Source: Chrysomallon squamiferum
Lineage: Eukaryota; Mollusca; Gastropoda; Neomphalida; Peltospiridae
Direction of reading: 5' to 3'
Assembly (NCBI GenBank): GCA_012295275.1
Contig: CM022672.1
Location: 27,244,930-27,283,429 of the forward strand
DNA: 38,500 nt
Below are positions 24,338 to 38,500 of the stretch, one piece after another. The position numbers and the translations under genes are program-made. The notes under the pieces were generated by a model. The model saw only the letters and a program-made list of their open reading frames with translations. It had not been told where the DNA came from and ran no database searches. Positions within the stretch are counted from its first letter, which is position 1. Every line of letters begins with the position of its first letter.

Positions 24338-27300
24338 TCAGTCATCTTCTCCCAGTAAAGCGAAAGGATTGGAAGAGACAAAACTAGGAACAGTGTTAAC
24401 TGTTTTCTGATTGGTTGAGGCAGTCACTTCCTCTTCACTGCTATCTTCACTACTACTGGCTGAAACATTCTCACCAGAACCACAAGTTTGTAGTGATTTT
24501 TGGTATTCTAGAATTTTCTGTGTTTCTTTATGACACTGCCAGAACTCTAATAATAATAATATAATAATAATGGAACCAATAATCGAAAATTTTCAAAATA
24601 AATAATTTTATTTCAAACAAACTAAATAGTATAAAATAAAAAATACATATTTGTCTTTGAAATATACATTAATATTAATTAACCTCTCTCACAGGCACAA
24701 ACCATACTTTTAATTCATTAGTAGTCTTTATCATCTGGCTTCTTTATTTCATTTGAATGATTGTTTTTCATTACTTATTTTTACATTAAAATATATTCTG
24801 AAAGTTTAAATATTTTATCATTCTACAATTAGCATAATTTATCAGAAACTTCTTCATTTTCTTTTTTTCTTTATTTCTTTATTTTTTTTTTAAATAAACA
24901 AAATTTTTTCAATGAGGCTGACCTTTTTTCTGTACATACTGTGGAGGTGCAAAACAAAGTCGGAGCCTGCCTTCGACAGCAAGTCTCAACATTTTATTAG
25001 CAGCTCGGTAACTGTCTGGTCTTCCACCCTTGGCAGTCATAAATCCACACTTCACTGCCCATGCTAAACAACGAGAAAAAAGTATTTTGTCAAACACATT
25101 TATTTTTAAGTAATGTAAAGCAATAAAAACTGAAAAACACATCTCTGCAAATCATGTCAAATAATTTTTAAAAACAATGAACACAAACTTCTGTTGTTTT
25201 TTAAAGTAAATATTTACTGAACTGGTTGATAATGCAATGACTTCTTTCTGTTTAGTAGAAGGATTTCGAAATATTATGTTTCAAAAATCACATATTTATT
25301 TATTTATTGATTTATTTATTATTATTATTATTATTATTTTAATTTAAAGATATTAATGGCTGCATAAATCAAAATAACAGAAAATTATAAGTAAAAAAAA
25401 AAAGGTAATGTCTTTTTAAATGAACATCTACTCTAACAATGTTAATGCTCAAAATTCAGTGACAAAATTGTTATCTTTACCTTCACAAATGTCAAAAGCT
25501 GACCACTCAAACTGACCGTCTGACTCTGACTTCTTTGGACTGCTTGGCGTCTGCAGTTTCAGTATTTTAGGGATGTCAATCCTTTCAGCAAGATACTGGA
25601 CAGCTGAGTAGGGCTCTCTCACCTGGGCTATTGGGTAAATGCCAGACAGAATCTATAACATGAGACAAAGTGATAAAATTATATAAATATATGTACAAAG
25701 AATAAATGAATATTTAAATAACAATTCTAAAAATCTAATATAAGGTGTTACACATGAGGTCATTTCTGTGATATAAATACTAATTAAAAAAAATGAAATC
25801 ATCAAGCCTTGTAAACGGAACATTTATGCCATTGGTTACAAATTATTTTGTCACAAATGTACAAAATTAAATGATATTGGCTGGCAAATTAAGCATGCAG
25901 TGAACAAACTCACAAATACAACACATCCCCATCACTCTGGACAGTTGGAAATAGAAGAGACCATGTACTTATGTCAAATTCAAAATAAAGAAAATTGTAT
26001 TACACCCAGTTTATAGTTTGTTTGTTTTAGTTTTTTTCAATAAAGTCAGTACAAAATATTAAACAAATATGCTTTTATCATTATTTTTTCAGCTCACCTG
26101 CAATGGTTTTTTGACTAGTGAGGGAAACACCAGCCCAGGACAGTCACACAACCTGACTCTGGGTGTGAGGAAAATAGTCTGAAAATGTTTTGTGTGGCCT
26201 GGAGTTCTTGAAACACTCACAACCTGTAATAAAATCATAATTTGTTTTAGCTGTGACCAAATTGATTCTGTTGTCACAAAAGTAATATTTTTCAATGCAT
26301 TTTAAATAATTGTTATAAATATTGTTTATGAACAAATTCTATTAAAATCTTGAAAGTCCAGTTGTTTTTGTGTTATCCGTAAAATTAAAAAAATAATTTC
26401 AACAACCTAAATAAATAAACAAATTTAACAACAAAAAATATAACCCCACAACAAAAACAAGATAAAATAAAAGAAAAAAGGATATAATAATAATAATAAT
26501 AATAAAAAATAATAATAACAGCAATAAATTAAAAATTGTTGAAATTTCGGTTACCTTTCTCCCAACAAGACCATTTATCATAGACGATTTTCCAACATTT
26601 GGATAACCTGTTCATGAAAGAAAATTAATCTGAAAATATGGTAATACCACACAAAAACAAATAGTAAAAAATTTCATTATAAACACTGGAAACCATCCCT
26701 ACATATAAGTATGCACACTTATGTATGCATATACGAATGACAATTACAAACTTGATGTTAAGAATTTAAAGCAGAGATCAACAAATTATCTAAATATGAT
26801 ACCAGACAAAGAAAATGGTTTAGTTTAAGTATACACTCATGTACACATATACATGAACACATACATATGCAAACATTTACAGAACCATAAAAATACAGGT
26901 ATAAAAGACTTTTAATGATGAGTCTAATTAACACACCTACACAACCAATAGTAAGAACCCCATCTCTGAACTGAGCGTGTTGTTTAAACGACATGTCCAC
27001 TTCGAGTTCTGTCTCCACATGACCACATTCTGTTACCCTGTCTACATCATCTCTCTCCTCATACAGTGACTTCCACTGTGTCAGATCAACTGGAACATAC
27101 ACATTCAATGATCATATTACTACTGTGAATAAATATTTAAACATTTTTAAATCTTTCAAATGAAGTAAAATTGAGTACAGGATAGTAAGCTGTCATTTTT
27201 GTATTAAGAATAAAAATGTTAAAAGGCACTGAAAAGTATCACAACTATTTAATTCTTTTAATAAAATTAACCACTTTCAAATAATAAAAACTTTATAAAT

Positions 27301-30300
27301 GAATATTCATTTATTATAGAAATTCATGACAGAATCATTACTGTCAAATATCACCATCATCACCTGTATTTAATTTTGAACATAATGATTGCAATAATTA
27401 TATTAAGATTATTTATTATTTAAAAATATTAAACTCTGAACAAGAAAACACTTCTCACTTTTTCCTTGCACTATATGCTCACAAGCTTCACACAAATCTC
27501 TTGGGCCTGTGGCTGGCAAACGTTTGCGCTTTCTTCTTTTCTTGTGCAGAACTGAAATATATAGAATAACCTTTTTCTTAAATGTCACAAATCACATTCA
27601 GCGACAGATTCCAAACATAAAATTTCTCTTGCTAATTGTATATTCAAAACGTAATATAAAAAGAGATGGTAGAATACTGATAAATAATAATAATAATAAC
27701 TGTAAAATAAAAAATACACGTGAGATAAAATGCATGTTTATGTGGTGGGGGTTTCTTTTATCTGTCTGTCTATATCTAAATCTATATTGAAACAGCTCAC
27801 CATTTTCACCAGACTGGTCATTCTCTGTGGGTATCTGTGTGTGAGATGTGAAGCAAACAATGTGAAGTTTAGGAAATCTTGTCTGAAAATAATGTTTCCA
27901 GGCGACTACCAGACTAGGAGGAGCCAGATCTGTTTTATTTAAAACGAGAATCATTGGTTTATTCAAGTCTCTTGTTATGTGGTCGTAGAGAGCTGGAGGA
28001 AAGTGCAGTGCCTGAAACACGGTAATAAATTATTTCACAAAGTAATTTCAACCTTTAATCTTTTAATGTATTATCTTCAAAATTAGCATGACATGCTGAA
28101 TATTGAAAAAAATGAGATCATTAAAAGTATGAAATTTAGGATGTTTCAGTGAATGTAACACAAAGGAAATCTCAAAGAATATGAAGTACAGGATACTCAG
28201 ACAGGGAATATGATATGTAGGACATTAAGATAAATACGAATTACAACATATTTCAGTGTACAGGTTTCAAAGAATAAAGAATATAATATGTAGAATTTCT
28301 CAGTTACAACATTAAAAAATATGAATGTTTATTAACATAAAATATAGGATATATTCAAGAAGTGACCTGTAAAATAATATTCATGTGATATATTTAATGA
28401 TTTAACAAACAGGATATTATTCATAGGATGTAGTCACTAAACTGAAAAACAGGACATTGTTCAGAAGATATGACACAAAGGATGTACTCACAGGATGTCT
28501 TATGTCAGTGATAAGAAGTAATACATCAGACATTTCTGTGACTCGCCAAAGCTGCCTCCAGGTTTCCAGGTTCAGTTCAAAATAACTCAGCTCATGAAAG
28601 GTGTATTTTTCAAAATCTTCCCCAGATAATCCTGATTGAAGAAATATTTGTGAAAAAAAGGATAAAACATTTTTTTTAAATAATTATTTTCGGAACGTTT
28701 TGTGTTTGAAAATATATAATTAAACAATAGACTGAATTTTGTATTTATCAGAATTAGATCTATACATTTTGAGCGTAAATCAGATGTTGTTTAAAATGAT
28801 ATAATTATGCTTCACTGGTTTTAAAAATACCTTGAAGTAAACTTCTTCATTGTGTTCAAGTTGCTGTTTAGTCAGTGAGGTTTTCCAAGGTGGTCTTTTA
28901 GGAATATCCAGAACAGTTCCTGGTTTGTAGATATCATCAAGGTCAACTTCCAAACTCTCCTGATAAATATATTAAAAAAAATATATATCAAAAATCATTA
29001 GACACACATATCTATAATATTGCTGTGTTTCTTATGGGTTTTTTTTTTTTCATTTATAAATAGCTAAGAAAAAAAATGAAGTCAGTGATTCATTGTATCT
29101 TGGTTGAATGTTATACAACTGAGTTAAATTTATAGCCTGGTCCAAACCTCAGTGTAAACAATTTGTCATTACCATTCAACAAAACTTGCTGATAATTAAT
29201 ATTACAATCATAGAATGTTTCTCTAAATACAAACCTCAGAAAGCATCTTGTAAGGCTGTCTAGCCAACTGTTTTCTTTTCTCAATTTCATCTTTGGTTTC
29301 TTTTAGAAAAAGTAGTCTGTATCTGAAGTATACCAGAACATTTACATATACATAAATCAGCAGAAAATATATAAAAATATGTAAACTTCTTTTTTTATTA
29401 TTGTTACATAATATTCAAATATAGGGATAAGTTGTAATTTTTTTATATATATATATAAGAAAAACAGATTAAAAAGTATTCCAAATAAACATTAAAATAA
29501 TTTACCTTATTTAGTATAATCCAAAACAAAATAAAAATTATTACAAAAATAATAATAATAATAAATAATAATTAAAAATACATTCTTACCTGTTTGGGTC
29601 GTGTTTCAGATCAGAAAATGATATTTCTTTCAGTTTGGCCAAGTTACTCTCAATGTTATCAGAGGAGAGTTTAGCTGAACCTTCACTTATGTCAGACTTT
29701 GTTTTATCTTCCTCGTAGTATTCATCCTCGTCACTCCCCAGCAGCTGAGAGTCTGTACAAATCAAATAATTAATAAAGTAAATTTTAACATCTCTAAAAA
29801 GAACAAGTGAATTAAAGTTTGCATAAAGGCAAATAAAAACAAAAGTAAAAATACAAACACTGAACAACAGTACAACATAATACTGATAAAAAAAATAATA
29901 TAGAAAAAAGATTTAAAAATTCAAAAATAAAATAAAATAAAATAAAATATAATAAATAAAATGGAAATAAACTTCTCAAAACTGAAAATGTATCACAATT
30001 ATAAAATTTAACTACAAGACAAAGAATGGTAAATTGATATTAAAATATATGAATTTTAACTAAACCTTATTAATAAACATGAGTGTAAATGCTTTGGATT
30101 TTACAATGAAATACTAATTGCTTCAACAGACTAAATTTAAAACAATTCCCAATTCAAAACTTTTATTTAATCAGACCACAACACATTTTAAAACAGATAT
30201 CATATGCTTTCATAATGTTGCCTTTTCATTGGCTTCTTTTATCAATTAGCAGCAAAGAATCTTTTTTTGGATATCTTAGTTTTTAGTAAACCAGTTATGA

Positions 30301-30503
30301 GGTTAAGCAGGAACAGGAAATATCTAATTGATACTTGACTTCAGCATGTTTCAGAGCAATACTCTATCCAACAAGCTAGATTTTAAAGTAGATTCCAAAG
30401 TTCACAAGTTTTATTATGAACAAAAACAACCTTGTTTCCTGTGTCTTTTGTCCTGCAGCTGTTTTTTCTTCTGTTTAACACTAAATGGCTTCTTTCGTGG
30501 CAT
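24338..30503 (-). CDS. GNL1: GNL1, guanine nucleotide-binding protein-like 1 (13 coding exons, one apparent frameshift)
   Basis: Coding exons, 5' to 3' on the minus strand: 30431-30503, 29590-29752, 29235-29322, 28831-28959, 28492-28631, 27801-28011, 27459-27551, 26937-27089, 26555-26607, 26098-26223, 25481-25652, 24923-25063 and 24338-24546 (stop 24338-24340). All introns are GT-AG and the phases join. The product is 583 residues once one base is restored in exon 5; human GNL1 is about 607. The GTPase motifs run in permuted order: G4 NKTD (223-226), G5-like FTS (252-254), P-loop GYPNVGKSS (351-359), G2-like RTPGHT (374-379), G3 DCPG (395-398). This order defines the YlqF/YawG cpGTPases, whose members mostly act in ribosome biogenesis. 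The N-terminus (MPRKKPFSVKQKKKQ) and residues 271-279 (HKKRRKRKR) are basic and NLS-like; the tail is acidic and ends NPFALLGEDD, as in vertebrate GNL1. Identity is very secure. The precise cellular role is known poorly even in humans. Confidence 0.95.
24547..28491 (-). other. GNL1 introns 5-12: content of the larger gaps
   Basis: Stretches longer than 300 nt without coding sequence are introns 11 (25064-25480), 10 (25653-26097), 9 (26224-26554), 8 (26608-26936), 7 (27090-27458) and 5 (28012-28491). They are AT-rich and almost free of CpG. They contain short AAT runs (about 24547-24572 and 26486-26520). I see no second gene in them. Intron 5 has scattered imperfect repeats, listed separately. 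Confidence 0.7.
28130..28500. repeat. Degenerate short repeat family in GNL1 intron 5
   Basis: The words aggata/aggaca, tcaaagaatat and atatgtaga recur many times in this stretch, for example acaggatactcag, acaggatattattc, acaggacattgttc and aaaggatgtactc. The spacing is irregular. It looks like a decayed minisatellite and ends at the donor of exon 5. Confidence 0.5.
28492..28631 (-). CDS. GNL1: GNL1 exon 5 with an apparent 1-nt deletion
   Basis: The exon is entered in phase 0 from exon 4 and reads DYLGKI, matching the EYLGKI of human GNL1. It then hits a TGA after eight more codons. The next homologous segment (HELSYFELNLETWRQLWRV) lies in another frame. Adding one base to the four-base run at 28612-28615 (T on the coding strand) restores one open frame, DYLGKIFEKYTFHELSYF, and makes the exon 141 nt, phase 0 to phase 0, fitting its neighbours. 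No alternative donor or acceptor that I found restores the frame while keeping DYLGKI. A homopolymer sequencing error is the simplest explanation because every other exon is intact; a real null allele is the alternative. Confidence 0.85.
29323..30430 (-). other. GNL1 introns 1 and 2
   Basis: Intron 2 is 29323-29589 and intron 1 is 29753-30430. Both are very AT-rich with A-rich runs and short AAT and AAAAT repeats (for example 29925-29955). No further coding signal is visible. Confidence 0.6.
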
Positions 30504-30506
30504 CTT

Positions 30507-30515
30507 TCTGAAATG
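30507..30515 (-). other. Candidate 5' UTR splice acceptor of GNL1
   Basis: On the minus strand the sequence just before the start codon reads TTAACATTTCAG|AAAG and then ATG. A usable acceptor four bases before the ATG suggests that the GNL1 leader is spliced from a non-coding first exon, perhaps near the CpG-richer zone at 31.9 kb. A donor candidate on the minus strand, CAG|GTTTTG, lies near 31.9 kb but is weak. Confidence 0.35.
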
Positions 30516-30856
30516 TTAATGAACAGTTTTAGTATTAATTATAATTTATGTCGCACTGAATTTTTTTTTTTTTTTTTTAATGGATACTTTTGATGTCATA
30601 ATTTTAACATAATAAACTTAGCCCAGATTACTTTTTAATGACTTCTTAGTATGCTGGCAGTTTCATATATATAGGTCGAGAAAATTAACATATCTCAGTC
30701 TTTTACCATAATAATTTCACAACTGACACAAATAAAAGAGGTTACAAAATAAAACAGGTTATTTTTATAATTTCATCTTGTAAGATTCAGCATTTTCTTC
30801 TTTTTGAATTTGTTTCATACAAGGGAGATAACCAAATTCAAACCACTCATCCTGTC

Positions 30857-30862
30857 AATAAA

Positions 30863-30918
<56 letters not shown>
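30857..30918. repeat. (AAT)n microsatellite in the intergenic region
   Basis: About 20 AAT units, between the GNL1 start and the CpG-richer promoter zone. Confidence 0.95.
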
Positions 30919-30920
<2 letters not shown>

Positions 30921-31935
30921 GTAAACTGAAATTTTAAATAATTAATCCTTTTTGTTTAAGGTATCAGTGAAATGTGACTTTCTTTTTCCCCAGTGGGGGA
31001 GTTCATGCCCACAATTAATGAATTATAGAAAAAATATAAAAACATCATCAGGATCATAACTCGTGTGTGACAAAAGGCATCTCTGTGCCACAGCAGAAGG
31101 TAGCTCGATTTTTGTTATACAATTTTGCTTTTCTTGAAGGGGATTCCTTTATTTGCAATTTTGTTTTGTCAATATTTTTATGATAAAAAATATCATGACA
31201 TAGAAAATCTTATTCAGCTTCATCTCTTGTATTTGTTTCTTGCAGGTACTTAATTTTGAGTACGAAAATGAAGTCATATGGCTAATTAACGTTACTTAAT
31301 TGATAAATAAATTAATTAATGTTTGAAAAATGCTTGAAATCTAAAAGCCTCTACAATGCATCAGTCTTGAAAAATGATATTTTTGTATACTGGTTTAATT
31401 TCTATGGAGTTTTTGAGAATTACATAATTAAGACATAAAATACCTTTGAGCTAATTATTGCAGTTAATTAATTAAAATTCCTGAGTGTTAACAACATGCT
31501 TTAAAATACTGTATAGCTCTAGTACTCATCAAAACTTCATTGTGACATATAATATTAAATATACGATATTCATATTGGTTTGAAACTATAGTATAATGAA
31601 ATATTCAGTGTTTGTTGCCAAATGACTGAAATGAATCAAAGATGTTTCGGTATCATTTTAAAATGCTTTTTTGTAGTTTTGTTTGCTTTTTCATGACATC
31701 AAATTTAATTTTACAAGAAAACGATATTAATTAAAATTTCTGACAGTTATATACCTATTAAGTATTATAACAAGAAAACAAACAATATTAAAAATATATT
31801 TTAATAATAATAATAATAAATGATAAGAAAATAATTCTTTCAATAATAATACAATATATAACAATATCTGTACTGTGTTAACGATGAGCAAAACCTGGTC
31901 CTGTTTAAGTGGCAGCTAAATATTGTTGATTCTAG

Positions 31936-31956
31936 CCAATGGAGGCAGCCATATTG
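31936..31956 (-). promoter_or_regulatory. CCAAT box next to a YY1-like element facing GNL1
   Basis: The plus strand reads ccaatggaggcagccatatt followed by g. CCAAT is at 31936-31940. On the minus strand 31944-31956 reads CAATATGGCTGCC, close to the YY1 consensus AAnATGGCGGC. YY1 elements often lie just downstream of transcription starts in the sense direction, so this one would fit a GNL1 start near 31.95-32.0 kb. The motif match is seen; the function is inferred. Confidence 0.4.
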
Positions 31957-32133
31957 TGGTATCGCATTTAAAGAATATATAGAAAACGATAATCAGACAT
32001 CCACATCAAAGATCATATACAATAATTTAAATTCAAATAACGATATATTAAGATTTAATTAGCTACAAATATTTATTTTATACATTATTTATATTACATT
32101 TACTGCGAATCTCTAATGTTTGCTTGGAGAAGT

Positions 32134-32146
32134 AAACATGGCGACG
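32134..32146 (+). promoter_or_regulatory. YY1-like element facing ATAT1
   Basis: The sequence aaacatggcgacg matches the YY1 consensus AAnATGGCGGC with one change. It lies 82 nt upstream of the ATAT1 start codon, on the coding strand, as expected for an element at the start of the ATAT1 leader. It also contains the ATG of the upstream ORF. Confidence 0.4.
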
Positions 32147-32194
32147 AACCAAGGAAATAAACCGAGAAAAATATTCAGAAGTGTCTGCAGATAA
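32138..32194 (+). CDS. Upstream ORF in the putative ATAT1 leader (18 codons)
   Basis: An ATG in strong context (A at -3, G at +4) opens 18 codons beginning MATNQGNKPRK and ends at TAA 32192-32194. It is in the same frame as ATAT1 but stops 33 nt before the ATAT1 ATG. If transcription starts upstream of 32138, this small ORF could lower ATAT1 translation. If it starts inside the YY1-like element, the ORF is not used. No evidence for the peptide itself is visible. Confidence 0.35.
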   Translation: MATNQGNKPRKIFRSVCR

Positions 32195-32227
32195 ACAATT
32201 GAAGAATCTGAGACAACTCATTGAAAC

Positions 32228-38500
<6,273 letters not shown>

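Larger units (their letters stand above)
30504..32227. promoter_or_regulatory. Divergent GNL1/ATAT1 intergenic promoter region
   Basis: This 1.72-kb interval separates two start codons pointing away from each other. Its right part, about 31.0-32.3 kb, has visibly more CpG than the flanking gene bodies. It holds a CCAAT box (31936-31940), a YY1-like element facing left (31944-31956), a second facing right (32134-32146), and a short upstream ORF. The left part holds an (AAT)n array at 30857-30918 and AT-rich sequence in which I see no further gene. That both genes share this promoter is inferred from spacing and motifs; no transcription start can be read directly. Confidence 0.6.

Noticed and set aside
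27598-28020. A 140-codon ORF starting at 28020 as a separate gene
   Set aside because: Only 27801-28011 is coding (GNL1 exon 6); the rest is intron on either side and the apparent start is not a real one.

Overview
The window is animal nuclear DNA: AT-rich, crowded with long microsatellites, with multi-exon genes split by GT-AG introns and no operons or bacterial signals. The density of (AG)n, (CT)n, (GT)n, CATA/CTTA and AAT/CTA arrays, the small exons and the two protein sequences suggest a lophotrochozoan invertebrate, most likely a mollusc and perhaps a cephalopod. That assignment is inference; no sequence here proves the species.

Layout. About 1-24.3 kb is gene-poor: microsatellites, decayed mobile-element-like pieces, a pair of perfect CRE sites at 1.12-1.18 kb, and a few orphan ORFs that look coding but that I cannot name. 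About 24.3-30.5 kb on the minus strand is a complete 13-exon GNL1 gene, a circularly permuted GTPase of the YlqF/YawG group (583 codons if one base is restored). About 30.5-32.2 kb is a short divergent promoter region. From 32.2 kb to the right edge on the plus strand is ATAT1, the alpha-tubulin lysine-40 acetyltransferase: 11 exons and 509 codons are visible and the 3' end lies outside the window.

How the parts relate. GNL1 and ATAT1 are head to head with 1.72 kb between their start codons. They probably share a promoter zone carrying a CCAAT box and two YY1-like elements, each oriented toward one gene. The same two genes lie close together in the human MHC class I region, so the pair may be old bilaterian microsynteny. 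By eye, CpG is scarce through both gene bodies and recovers at the shared promoter, the pattern expected of invertebrate gene-body methylation.

The most interesting features are (1) a 15-copy octapeptide array in the ATAT1 tail, coded entirely in the 3' part of exon 7, preceded by a perfect internal splice donor that would remove exactly 135 codons in frame; (2) a one-base frameshift in a homopolymer of GNL1 exon 5, most likely an assembly or read error; and (3) the divergent GNL1/ATAT1 arrangement itself.
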